From assembly GCA_036401195.1 (NCBI GenBank), contig DASWVQ010000182.1, positions 1 to 12,059 of the forward strand: a DNA stretch of 12,059 bases, read 5' to 3'. Below the pieces are notes generated by a model, which had not been told where the DNA came from, did no database searches, and saw only the letters and a program-made list of their open reading frames with translations. The translations under genes and the position numbers were made by a program. This DNA is from JACDHQ01 sp036401195 (GTDB lineage: Bacteria > Gemmatimonadota > Gemmatimonadetes > Gemmatimonadales > Gemmatimonadaceae). The stretch's first letter is position 1, and each line of letters begins with the position of its first letter. Positions 1 through 5,991 of the stretch are shown in pieces.

Positions 1-231
1 GAGCGACGAGCGACGAGCGACGAGCGACGAGCGACGAGCGACGAGCGACGCGCGACGAGCGACGAGCGACGAGCGACGAGCGACGAGCGACGAGCGACGA
101 GCGACGAGCGACGAGCGACGAGCGACGAGCGACGAGCGACGAGCGACGAGCGACTGGCGACTGGCGACTGGCGACTGGCGACTGGCGACTGGCGACTGGC
201 GACTGGCGACTGGCGACTGGCGACTGGCGAC
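1..231. repeat. Two-block heptanucleotide tandem array
   Basis: Positions 1-154 hold 22 copies of GAGCGAC, with one variant copy (GCGCGAC at 50-56). Positions 155-231 hold 11 copies of TGGCGAC in the same register. The switch between units is sharp, and both share the core GCGAC. The array reaches the left edge of the window, so its full length is unknown. Seven is not a multiple of three, so all frames are open and read the same seven-residue cycle. The open frames are therefore not evidence of coding. Short tandemly repeated heptanucleotides of this type are known between genes in other bacteria, for example cyanobacteria; a function here is not evident. Confidence 0.95.
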
Positions 232-335
232 TCGGGATCAGCAGTGTCGATGCCGCCCCCCCCCCGCGCGCCGCTACGTACTCAACCCGCAACCCCGCGC
301 GGTGGTGACACGCCCCGGCGCGCGGATGCGAGCGA

Positions 336-398
336 GCACGTGAAGGGCCCCCGCGGGACCGTGTGTGTTGCTAGGTCCCGCGGGGGCCCTTCACGTGC
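336..398. repeat. Perfect 25-bp inverted repeat (hairpin)
   Basis: The left arm (336-360) and right arm (374-398) are perfectly complementary over 25 bases, with a 13-nt loop (GTGTGTGTTGCTA, 361-373). The right arm runs into a 21-bp direct repeat: two copies beginning GCGGGGGCCC at 380-400 and 401-421. No T-tract follows on either strand, so it is not a standard intrinsic terminator. It could form a cruciform, or it could be a dispersed palindromic repeat (REP-like) unit. Confidence 0.9.
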
Positions 399-460
399 GA
401 GCGGGGGCCCTTCACGTGCGAGCGGGGCCGGCGCGCGGCCCTTCGAAGAGACGGGAGCGA

Positions 461-534
461 GCACGCAAAGGGCCCCGGGGGGACCGTGCGCGTCGAAGAC
501 GCGCCGTCCGGTCCCCCCGAAGCCCTTTCCGTGC
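461..534. repeat. Second long hairpin with nested stem
   Basis: Arms 461-486 and 509-534 pair over 26 bases with three mismatches. Nested between them is a perfect 7-bp stem with a GAA loop (488-494 and 498-504). The arms resemble those of the hairpin at 336-398, sharing GCACG, AAGGGCCC and GGACC, so the two look like diverged copies of one palindromic element. It lies about 34 nt past the stop of the L,D-transpeptidase gene and could end or stabilise that transcript. Confidence 0.85.
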
Positions 535-567
535 GAGCGGGGCCCTTCACGTACGAGCGGTCAGGAA

Positions 568-1407
568 CTACGAGCGATCCCCCGCCCCGAGATCCGCCGA
601 CGCCACCCAGGGATCCGACTTGATCCACGACTGCTCCGGCGCGAACAGGAACACCATCCCCCCATTCGCCAGCTTCGGCAGCAGGTCGCGCGCCCGCCCC
701 TGCTCCATCGCCGGGCACCCCTCGCTCCGCCCCGCCCCGCCGTGCGTTACGTACGGCGCGCCATGCGCCACCACCCCGCGCGCGCGGGCGTTGTCGTTCC
801 AGTCCCCCGACAGCCCCTTCAGCCGCAGCCCGATCGACGTGTAGTGCACGCCCCCCGACTTCCCGCTGAAGCCGTACGTCTCCTGCGCCAGGTAGAGCCC
901 CAGCGAGGTCGCGGCGCTCCCCGGCGCGTTCGAAAAGCGCGTCGGGATCCCGTTGCGGCTCTTCGACGAGCCCCGCCCGTGCGCCACCGTGAAGGGACCA
1001 TCCACCACCTTGAGCTGCTCCATGTCGAACACGTAGCCGCGCGGCTCCGTGCTGGCGAGCCCGTAGTCCACGTAGTACAGGTACGGCTTCTTCACGTCGC
1101 CCGGGTGCGCCTCGCGATACGCGAAGTAGCTGGTGAACGCCGCCTCGAGCGCCCGCGGGTCGCTCATCCGCGTGACCTTGCTGGCGAGCACCTCGAGCGC
1201 CGACTTCGCGCGCGTCGCCGGCTTCTCGCTGATGTCCGCCGCCAGCGCCGGCGTCGTGCGGGTCACCGCGGCCGTGATGAAGGGCACCGGCTGCGGCGAC
1301 ACCGGGTGCGCGCTCTCGTGCCCGCCACCGAAGCGGCCGGCCGCGGCGACGACTGCGACGATAACGATGAGTCCGTTAGCCAGGTACTTCGTGGAGCGAA
1401 AGCGCAT
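568..1407 (-). CDS. L,D-transpeptidase catalytic domain protein (YkuD_2 type), membrane-anchored or secreted
   Basis: The 279-residue product carries the hallmark of the murein L,D-transpeptidase family with a YkuD_2-like domain. It has a histidine in AHGAPY (about residues 214-219) and the catalytic cysteine C231 in RSEGCPA. Such enzymes act on peptidoglycan stem peptides outside the cytoplasmic membrane. Residues 1-30 are a basic start plus a hydrophobic stretch (LIVIVAVVAAA), read as a signal peptide or anchor. Residues 30-75 are a low-complexity linker, and the domain fills about 85-265. The start at 1407 is chosen because GGAGG lies five nt upstream; an earlier in-frame ATG overlaps that site. 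It is divergent from the LuxR-type gene. Its exact reaction (cross-linking or carboxypeptidase-like trimming) cannot be told from the sequence. Confidence 0.85.
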   Translation of the reverse strand: MRFRSTKYLANGLIVIVAVVAAAGRFGGGHESAHPVSPQPVPFITAAVTRTTPALAADISEKPATRAKSALEVLASKVTRMSDPRALEAAFTSYFAYREAHPGDVKKPYLYYVDYGLASTEPRGYVFDMEQLKVVDGPFTVAHGRGSSKSRNGIPTRFSNAPGSAATSLGLYLAQETYGFSGKSGGVHYTSIGLRLKGLSGDWNDNARARGVVAHGAPYVTHGGAGRSEGCPAMEQGRARDLLPKLANGGMVFLFAPEQSWIKSDPWVASADLGAGDRS

Positions 1408-1502
1408 CAATGCCTCCATACATCGCGCGGGGGGGAAAGGGTCCACCCGGGGGGCGACGCAACGCGTCGGCTCCCATGGGCAGGCCCCTGCTCGATGTAC
1501 GA

Positions 1503-1531
1503 AATATACAGCCCGTGGGACGGCATTTAAA
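1503..1531 (-). promoter_or_regulatory. Candidate sigma-70-like promoter for the L,D-transpeptidase
   Basis: Read on the minus strand, TTTAAA (1526-1531) and TATATT (1503-1508) are separated by 17 nt. The -10 element is close to consensus and the -35 is weak. It would give a leader of roughly 90 nt before the start at 1407. Confidence 0.4.
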
Positions 1532-1534
1532 GCA

Positions 1535-1565
1535 TTGACATAAATGGCTTTAACTCAACTATATC
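1535..1565 (+). promoter_or_regulatory. Candidate promoter for the LuxR-type regulator
   Basis: A perfect -35 consensus TTGACA (1535-1540) is followed by the AT-rich stretch CTATATC. The best -10 candidates are CTATAT (spacer 18) or TATATC (spacer 19), both imperfect. It abuts the minus-strand promoter elements, so one bound protein could affect both genes. Confidence 0.4.
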
Positions 1566-1749
1566 CTCATCTGTTTACGGCCGGGCCCGGCTTGCCTCAC
1601 CCCCCACCGTTTCACCACGGGCCGTACCCGTGCAACGAAAGTTCTTGCCGCTTCGCCTGTTCATCCTAGGTTGTGCCCCGCCCCAGGCATCGCACCCCAC
1701 CCGCGCCGCTGCGGACCACGCGATCCGGCCTTCATCTGGAGGTGGCTCC

Positions 1750-2298
1750 ATGGTCCACGCGCCCCCCCCCACTCGGCGCGACGACGATCGCCAGCCGCAC
1801 CTGCTCACCGACGAACAAGGACGGCGATACGCCCTCGTCCCACTCGGCGGGTACGACCTGCACGACCTGCACGAGGCGCGCGAACTGCGGGAAGCGCGGG
1901 AAGCGCGGGAAGCGCGGGAAGTGCGGGTAGTGCGCGAGGCCCACGATGCGGGCGATCCCCGCGACGCGCGCGACGCCCGCGACGCGCACCCCGCGTCGCA
2001 TCACGCCCCCGCCCCCGCGCCCGCCCCCGCCATCGCCGCCTGGCGACTCACCCCGCGGGAGGTCGACGTCGCCCGCCACGTCGCGCGCGGGCTTCCCAAT
2101 AAGCGCATCGCCCTCGAGTGCGGGATGCGCGAGGGCACCGTGAAGAGCCACATCCATCGCCTCTTCCACAAGCTGGACGTGGCGAGCCGGGTGGAGCTGG
2201 TGCTCAGGCTGCGGGAGGACGGGGACGACCGGGGCACCGCGACGGCGTCGTCATTCCGGGGGAACGGGGCGACCGGGGAAGCCGCGCACCGCCGATAG
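1750..2298 (+). CDS. Orphan LuxR/GerE-type helix-turn-helix regulator
   Basis: The product is 182 residues. The C-terminal part (about 99-153) is a clear LuxR-type DNA-binding domain: LTPREVDVARHVARGL, then NKRIALECGMREGTVKSHIHRLFHKL, split here to mark helices. There is no receiver domain before it. The N-terminal half is low complexity: Arg-Glu-Ala repeats (residues 43-58), Asp-Ala-Arg repeats (70-80) and an Ala-Pro run. The start at 1750 has GGAGG seven nt upstream. Codons 4-7 contain nine consecutive C, a potential slippage site. The last 15 or so codons lie inside a dispersed palindromic repeat, so the C-terminal tail is probably recent. Its targets are unknown; the divergent L,D-transpeptidase gene is the obvious candidate. 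Confidence 0.8.
   Translation: MVHAPPPTRRDDDRQPHLLTDEQGRRYALVPLGGYDLHDLHEARELREAREAREAREVRVVREAHDAGDPRDARDARDAHPASHHAPAPAPAPAIAAWRLTPREVDVARHVARGLPNKRIALECGMREGTVKSHIHRLFHKLDVASRVELVLRLREDGDDRGTATASSFRGNGATGEAAHRR
1887..1929 (+). repeat. 9-bp tandem repeat inside the LuxR-type gene
   Basis: GCGGGAAGC is repeated about four and a half times with a 9-bp period, encoding Arg-Glu-Ala units. The period keeps the frame, so copy changes would lengthen or shorten a charged, probably helical linker without breaking the gene. Confidence 0.85.
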
Positions 2299-2350
2299 CT
2301 GCTATCGGGGGCGAGTGGATTCCTCGATCGCTTCGCTCCCTCGGAATGAC
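2250..2350. repeat. Dispersed-type palindromic repeat between convergent genes
   Basis: The left arm (2250-2280) and right arm (2320-2350) match as inverted repeats over 31 bases with six differences, all transitions. In plus-strand RNA four of the six become G-U pairs. The tips begin GTCATTCCG and end CGGAATGAC. A second small palindrome (CCGATAGC-T-GCTATCGG, 2293-2309) sits in the middle. Arms of this kind recur between genes in many GC-rich bacterial genomes. Here the element overlaps the 3' end of the LuxR-type gene and ends nine bases before the convergent lipoprotein stop, so it could act as a bidirectional transcript end. Confidence 0.8.
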
Positions 2351-2358
2351 AAGCAGCC

Positions 2359-3444
2359 TCAGGTCATCAACGCCTGCGCGTACGACGCCAGTAGCGCCGC
2401 CTTGTCCGCCGCGATCTTCTTCCCGCTCTGCGCCGACACCTCGTTGAGGAATGCGCCGAGGATGTTGTTCGCTGTCTTCCCCGGCCCCGCCGCCTCCGCC
2501 GCGCGCAGCTTGGCGCACAGCGAGTTCGCCACCCCGGCGTTGCTCGACCACTGCGTGGCGAGCGCGCAGATCCCGCCCGTGCTCACCGCCACCGTGAAGG
2601 TGGCCGAGGCGCTCCCGCTGTTCCCCGCGCGGTCGGTCGCCGACGCGGATACCGTGTGCGCGCCGAGGCCGAAGGTCCACGCCGCGCCGCTCGCGCCCGG
2701 GCAGCTCGCCGAGGCCACCCCCGACAGCGTGTCCGTCGCCGTGCACGACACGGCCACCATGTCATCCAGCCCGTACGTCCCGGCGCCGGTGAAGGCGATG
2801 TCCGGCGCGGTGCCGTCCACGACCACGCGGTACGACGCTCCGACCACGGAGGTGTTGCTCGTGAGCCCGCCCAGCGCCCCCTGCGCCCACCACTGGAACA
2901 CGTAGTCGAGCGTCCCCCCCGCGCCGATGAAGTACTCCCCCTCCACGGTGGGGGCGGCCGGCGACCAGCTGTACGCGCCGGCGTAGCTCGGGTTCGGGTT
3001 GTAGAAGGGCGTCTGCCCCATCCACAGCCCCAGGTTGAAGGGGGTCGCGCCATTCGACGCGGCCGGCGCCACCCACGCCACGTACATCTCGATGATGCAC
3101 CCGGGGCAGTAGCTCGGGTCGGTCACCGGGCCCACCTGCCAGTTGCCCTGCACCGTCAGCGTCGATCCCGGCTGCACGAAGGCGTCGTTGCCGCTGAAGC
3201 TCCCGGTGGCCACCGAGACGACGGTGCTGTTGTACAGGCGGAAGCTGCCGTGCAGCATCCCGTACTGCACGTCGGCATCGCTCACCACCGAGGAGAGCGC
3301 GGCCGCCGGCGCCGCCGGTGCCAGCTCGGCGCGCCCCTCCGTGCCGCGGAGCGCGGTGGGGGACTCGCCGCAGGCGGCGAGGACGAGGGGGACGACACCG
3401 GCCGCGAGGAGCCGTCGCGTCGTGGAGGAGGAGGGGATGTGCAT
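2359..3444 (-). CDS. Lipoprotein with Ig-like domain and C-terminal helical module
   Basis: The product is 361 residues. It starts with a lipoprotein signal: basic N-terminus, hydrophobic stretch and lipobox LAAC with the lipidated cysteine at C25. GAGG lies six nt before the start at 3444, which is preferred over a longer reading from 3513 that would bury the signal. Residues 55-210 form a domain I cannot assign, rich in aromatic residues, with a CPGC pair at 113-116. Residues 212-286 resemble bacterial Ig-like or HYR-like repeats (TAPDIAFTG through DRAGNSGSASATFTV). Residues 290-361 are a helical tail with FLNEVSAQSGKKI, a module often found at the end of secreted proteins. It is probably a surface or periplasmic protein; no enzymatic motif was recognised. 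Confidence 0.7.
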   Translation of the reverse strand: MHIPSSSTTRRLLAAGVVPLVLAACGESPTALRGTEGRAELAPAAPAAALSSVVSDADVQYGMLHGSFRLYNSTVVSVATGSFSGNDAFVQPGSTLTVQGNWQVGPVTDPSYCPGCIIEMYVAWVAPAASNGATPFNLGLWMGQTPFYNPNPSYAGAYSWSPAAPTVEGEYFIGAGGTLDYVFQWWAQGALGGLTSNTSVVGASYRVVVDGTAPDIAFTGAGTYGLDDMVAVSCTATDTLSGVASASCPGASGAAWTFGLGAHTVSASATDRAGNSGSASATFTVAVSTGGICALATQWSSNAGVANSLCAKLRAAEAAGPGKTANNILGAFLNEVSAQSGKKIAADKAALLASYAQALMT

Positions 3445-3678
3445 GCGAAACCTCGGCGTGGATGTGGGGAGGGACCGGCGCCCCGTGCACGCGTCGCGCG
3501 GGGCCAGCGCCAACGTGGTCCCCGCGCGCGAGCCCCGACATCGATCGTTGGTTCAGCCCCCTGAACCGTGGTTGGCTCCCCCCCCGGGGTGCGCAGGTCA
3601 CTGTCGCCGGGGAGGTCCCCCTCCTATCTTGGGAGGCCGATGTTGGCGATCACGGCCGTATCACCAGGGGGCCCGCGC
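3445..3678. other. Divergent intergenic region
   Basis: This region separates the lipoprotein gene from the small plus-strand gene. It holds a 7-bp palindrome at 3550-3567 and a GGGGAGGTCCCCCTCC stretch at 3610-3625. The latter is followed by TATCTT (3627-3632), a weak -10 candidate for the plus-strand gene. No -35 element could be placed with confidence. Confidence 0.4.
3550..3567. repeat. Short palindrome, possible operator or hairpin
   Basis: GGTTCAG and CTGAACC are perfect inverted repeats separated by CCCC. It lies about 106 nt before the lipoprotein start and 111 nt before the small gene. It could be a binding site for a dimeric regulator or a hairpin in a leader; nothing distinguishes these. 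Confidence 0.4.
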
Positions 3679-3984
3679 ATGACCCAGCCCAATTCCAGGA
3701 CCTTCAGGGACTCGGTCGGCCTCACCTGGGAGGTGCACCTGGTGGAGCCGGTGCTCCTCTCCCAGCGGGCCGATTCCTGGCTGGAGCGGCTGAATCCCCA
3801 GGTCGCGTCCGCGAATCACGAGCGCCGCCGCCCCTGGCTGGTGTTCGAGTCGAGCGAGGGGGAGAAGCGACGCCTGGTCCCCGTGCCCGACGACTGGACC
3901 ACCTGCACCGACTTCGTACTCGAGCGCTGGTGCATGAAGGCGCACCAGGTGCCTCCCGCCTTCGCGCGCCGCGCCACCGACTGA
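3679..3984 (+). CDS. Small hypothetical protein, 101 residues
   Basis: I do not recognise a named family. The product is cytoplasmic by appearance, with no signal or membrane segment. It is rich in Trp and charged residues, with features such as LTWEVHLVEP (about 14-23), RPWLVFES and RRLVPVPDDWTTC. It resembles from memory small Trp-rich proteins of soil bacteria with a WLVFES-type core, but that is only an impression. The start at 3679 follows AGGGGG at a seven-nt distance. An alternative ATG at 3640 has GGGAGG only three nt upstream and would add 13 residues. It converges on the GAF-domain gene across a GC-rich palindrome. Confidence 0.6.
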   Translation: MTQPNSRTFRDSVGLTWEVHLVEPVLLSQRADSWLERLNPQVASANHERRRPWLVFESSEGEKRRLVPVPDDWTTCTDFVLERWCMKAHQVPPAFARRATD

Positions 3985-3988
3985 CCCT

Positions 3989-4018
3989 CGCCGCGCCGGC
4001 GCGCGGCGCGCCGCGGCG
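3989..4018. terminator. GC-rich palindrome between convergent genes
   Basis: CGCCGCG (3989-3995) pairs with CGCGGCG (4012-4018), with further GC pairing inside. It fills the 42-base gap between the stop codons of two convergent genes and may serve as a shared transcript end. There is no T-tract, so a classical intrinsic terminator is not shown. Confidence 0.35.
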
Positions 4019-4026
4019 GGTGAGCG

Positions 4027-4530
4027 TCAGCCCGTCCGCACCCGCTGAACGGAGCGCGCGACCTCGCTGGCCACCGCGAGGGCGAACTCGCGCTCCTCGT
4101 CGGCGAACTCCCGCGGCTCGTGGAAGGCGACGCCGAGCGCCCCCACCACTTCGTCGCCATTCATGAGCGGGAGGACGGCATTCGCCTGGTGCCCCGTCTG
4201 GTCGGCGAGGTGGACGAGGTGCGGGTACACGTCGAGCCACTCCCGCCGCGAGCGCAGGAAGATCGGCTGCCGGTAGCGCACCACGTCGGAGAGGGGGACG
4301 GGGGCCGCGAGGGGGATGCGACTCCACTCCACCCGCAGCTTCGGCGCGAGCTCGTCCACGTCGGCGATGCGCAGGGTGCGATCGGGCTCGTCAACGAGCG
4401 CCACGATCGTCCCCGCGCAGGCCACCAGCTCCGTCACCGCCGACACGGTACGGGCGCACGCCTCCTCGACGGTGGTCACGCCGTCGAGAGCCGATCGGAG
4501 CTGCGCCAGGCGGGGGTCAGGGGTGGGCAT
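4027..4530 (-). CDS. GAF-domain protein, single domain
   Basis: The product is 167 residues, almost entirely one GAF-type sensory fold. It has an N-terminal helix (VEEACARTVSAVTELV, 21-36), a strand (TIVALVDE), the core PLSDVVRYRQPIFL (79-92), then NAVLPLMNGDEVVGALGVAF (117-136) and a final long helix (DEEREFALAVASEVARSV). There is no attached kinase, cyclase or HTH output domain, so it may be a stand-alone ligand sensor or partner protein. The ATG at 4530 matches the start of sequence that looks real but has no clear ribosome-binding site; TATCGT lies just upstream, so a leaderless transcript is possible. A GTG at 4575 would add 15 residues but falls inside a hairpin. The ligand is unknown. 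Confidence 0.7.
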   Translation of the reverse strand: MPTPDPRLAQLRSALDGVTTVEEACARTVSAVTELVACAGTIVALVDEPDRTLRIADVDELAPKLRVEWSRIPLAAPVPLSDVVRYRQPIFLRSRREWLDVYPHLVHLADQTGHQANAVLPLMNGDEVVGALGVAFHEPREFADEEREFALAVASEVARSVQRVRTG

Positions 4531-4560
4531 GGATTCACGATACGGCGCCCGGGGACGGGT

Positions 4561-4589
4561 CGCCAGCCCCGGCACCGTCCGGGCTGGCG
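4561..4589 (-). terminator. Hairpin after the small secreted-protein gene
   Basis: CGCCAGCCC (4561-4569) and GGGCTGGCG (4581-4589) form a perfect 9-bp stem with an 11-nt loop. It starts 13 bases past the stop of the gene at 4603-5064 and is preceded by a run of eleven C (4590-4600, read as G on the transcribed strand). A T-tract is missing, so termination is inferred from position and stem only. Confidence 0.45.
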
Positions 4590-4602
4590 CCCCCCCCCCC
4601 GC

Positions 4603-5064
4603 TCAGTGGCTGAAGCTCGCCCGCCAGGTGCCGGTGTCCACCCCGCTCCAGATGCCGCTGTAGCTGATGCGATACGTGCCCGACATCGCCTCGGCGCTGC
4701 CGTAATTGCCGTTCGCGGTCCCGTCCATGGTGAGGATGTACCCCGCGCCGCACCCGCCCCCGGTGGAGGTGATGTGCACGATGTTCCCGTTCCAGTTGCC
4801 GCTGAGGATCACCCGGTAGCTGCAGTTCGCGGTCACGTCCACGTCCCACGGCCCCGATCCCTGGTTGATCGCGCCCCCCTTGAGGATCACCAGGTTGGTG
4901 ACGTTGCGGATCCCGTCGCCGATGAGCGACTGGTTGTCGATCATCACCCACGCCTGCGACGCGGGAACCTCCGGGGTCCCCGCGAGGTCGGCGACCGAGC
5001 ACTTCGCGCCGAGGGTGAGGATGAACAGCGCGGGAAGGAAGCGGCGCAGCGGGCGGCGTGACAT
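4603..5064 (-). CDS. Small secreted hypothetical protein
   Basis: The product is 153 residues. It has a basic N-terminus (MSRRPLRR), a hydrophobic stretch (FLPALFILTLGA) and then KC at 21-22. A lysine before the cysteine is unusual for a lipobox, so a plain Sec signal peptide is as likely as lipidation. The mature part is rich in Gly, Ser, Asn and aromatic residues, with an alternating pattern typical of beta structure (SGTYRISYSGIWSGVDTGTW), and contains two further cysteines (about 82 and 105). AAGGA lies six nt before the start at 5064, which supports it. I recognise no family. A run of C ends two bases from the stop codon. Confidence 0.55.
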   Translation of the reverse strand: MSRRPLRRFLPALFILTLGAKCSVADLAGTPEVPASQAWVMIDNQSLIGDGIRNVTNLVILKGGAINQGSGPWDVDVTANCSYRVILSGNWNGNIVHITSTGGGCGAGYILTMDGTANGNYGSAEAMSGTYRISYSGIWSGVDTGTWRASFSH

Positions 5065-5301
5065 GTCCGGTCCTTGGAAGGGGGAGCGCAGGGCGCCGGA
5101 TGGACGTCAGCCGGTGTCGGGCCCCGGGGGCCCGAAGTCATGAGCCTCCACCCGCGGATCGCCGCTGTCAACGAACGGGCGTTTGGTGGCGACACGCCGC
5201 CGCGTCGCGCGAGGCGTTTACTCCCCGTCGCGTCGCGCGAGCTGTTTACGCCCCGCCGTGTCGTGCGAGGCGTTTTCGCCCCGCCGCGTCGCGCATCTTG
5301 T
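5065..5301. other. Intergenic region containing 28-bp repeats
   Basis: Positions 5065-5198 hold the upstream region of the small secreted-protein gene and a GGGCCCCGGGGGCCC palindrome-like stretch (about 5118-5132). The rest is the 28-bp tandem array, described separately. No gene is supported here. Confidence 0.5.
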
Positions 5302-5310
5302 TTACTCCCC
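5199..5310. repeat. Four 28-bp tandem repeats overlapping the mobA stop
   Basis: Copies lie at 5199-5226, 5227-5254, 5255-5282 and 5283-5310. The first begins GCCGCGTCGCGCGAGG and all end in a CCCC block. Copies 1 and 4 contain TTTACTCCCC and copy 2 TTTACGCCCC; copy 3 reads TTTTCGCCCC. The mobA stop codon (TAA on the minus strand, 5302-5304) is the TTA in copy 4. The gene's last codons therefore end in the array, and the array may have grown by duplication of that end. There are no spacers, so it is not CRISPR. Confidence 0.85.
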
Positions 5311-5991
5311 GCCGCGCGTGAGACGCGCGTGCTCGTCCGGGGTGTTCACGCTCGAGAGCAGCCGCGCCGGGTCGCCGAAGGCCACGAGGTCGGGGGGCCC
5401 GAGCCGCGCGACGCAGCCGTATTCCTCGATGAAATGCGCGGGGCGGCGGCGGCCCTCCGCGAGGAACCGGTCGAGCGCGTGGAGGCAGTCGCCGGGATAG
5501 TAGGCGCACGCGGGCTCGGCGCGCCCGGTGCGCGCCTCGGGGACCACGATCGCGTGCGCCGCCTCGCCGCGCTCCGCGATCGCGCGCAGCAGTGCTGCGC
5601 TCACGAAGGGCATGTCCCAGGCGACGACGAGCACCCCGCGATCATTCGCTGCATGCAGCGCGGCCTGGATCCCCGCGAGCGGTCCCGCCTTCGGCACCCG
5701 GTCGGGGACGACGCGCGCGCCCGGGAGCCACTCCCCCGCCCCCGGATCGTTCGCCACCAGCAGCAGCTCACCCGTCACCTCGCGCAGCGCGGCGGCGACG
5801 CGGTCGATCATGCGCGCGCCCTCCACGAGCTCGAGCCCCTTGGGCTTCCCGCCGAAGCGCGAGCTCTCCCCGCCGGCGAGGATCGCGCCGAGGGTGTGCG
5901 GCGAGGGCCAGCGAGGGGCGCGGGATGCCGGCGCGGAGCCCGGCGCGTCGCCCGGCGCGTTAACCGGCGCGTCGCCCGGCGCGTCGCTCAG
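5302..5991 (-). CDS. mobA: Molybdenum cofactor guanylyltransferase (MobA), start uncertain
   Basis: The enzyme attaches GMP from GTP to molybdopterin, giving the guanine dinucleotide cofactor that formate dehydrogenase needs. Numbering from the CTG at 5991 (229 residues), the nucleotide-binding motif LAGGESSRFGGKPKG is at 38-52, GPLAGIQAAL at 103-112 and the metal-binding aspartate in AWDMPF at D126. Between the fdhD stop and the conserved LAGG motif this frame has no ATG, GTG or TTG. The only start-like codon is CTG, overlapping the fdhD stop as CTGA, which suggests translational coupling. Residues 1-25 are a low-complexity Asp-Ala-Pro-Gly tail encoded by 12-bp repeats and absent from typical MobA. 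The stop lies in a 28-bp repeat. Function is secure; the N-terminus is not. Confidence 0.85.
   Translation of the reverse strand: MSDAPGDAPVNAPGDAPGSAPASRAPRWPSPHTLGAILAGGESSRFGGKPKGLELVEGARMIDRVAAALREVTGELLLVANDPGAGEWLPGARVVPDRVPKAGPLAGIQAALHAANDRGVLVVAWDMPFVSAALLRAIAERGEAAHAIVVPEARTGRAEPACAYYPGDCLHALDRFLAEGRRRPAHFIEEYGCVARLGPPDLVAFGDPARLLSSVNTPDEHARLTRGGE
5929..5988 (-). repeat. 12-bp tandem repeat at the fdhD/mobA junction
   Basis: Five units of 12 bp, based on CGGCGCGTCGCC, start at 5929, 5941, 5953, 5965 and 5977. The first and third differ by several bases. In the mobA frame they read as Asp/Asn-Ala-Pro-Gly. The period is a multiple of three, so copy number can change without shifting mobA. 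The array spans precisely the interval between the fdhD stop and the MobA core. Confidence 0.85.

Larger units (their letters stand above)
232..567. other. Intergenic region rich in hairpins
   Basis: This stretch lies between the heptanucleotide array and the end of the L,D-transpeptidase gene. Positions 232-335 show only a run of ten C (256-265) and GC-rich sequence with no convincing gene. Positions 336-560 contain two long hairpins and several copies of a short motif (GGCCCTTCACGTGCGAG and variants). The reading frames open here are products of base composition and have no ribosome-binding site or recognisable motif. Confidence 0.6.
1408..1749. other. Divergent intergenic region with an AT-rich core
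   Basis: This 342-base region separates the L,D-transpeptidase gene from the LuxR-type gene. Its AT-rich core (about 1500-1575) contrasts sharply with the GC-rich surroundings and holds candidate promoters on both strands. The long 5' stretch between core and gene on each side (about 95 nt on the left, 180 nt on the right) means both transcripts would carry untranslated leaders. In-frame starts upstream of 1750 exist but lack a good ribosome-binding site. Confidence 0.6.

Noticed and set aside
1..231. Open frames through the heptanucleotide array as a repeat protein
   Set aside because: The 7-bp unit has no stop in any frame, so open frames are automatic; there is no start or ribosome-binding site.
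244..1530. A 428-residue plus-strand protein
   Set aside because: It is an Arg/Pro-rich shadow of the L,D-transpeptidase gene and the hairpin region, with no recognisable domain.
2584..3053. Additional minus-strand ORFs within the lipoprotein region
   Set aside because: They are Arg/Pro-rich alternative frames of the lipoprotein gene, whose own frame shows a lipobox and Ig-like pattern.
5199..5310. CRISPR array with 28-bp repeats
   Set aside because: The copies are directly adjacent with no spacers, and no cas genes are present.
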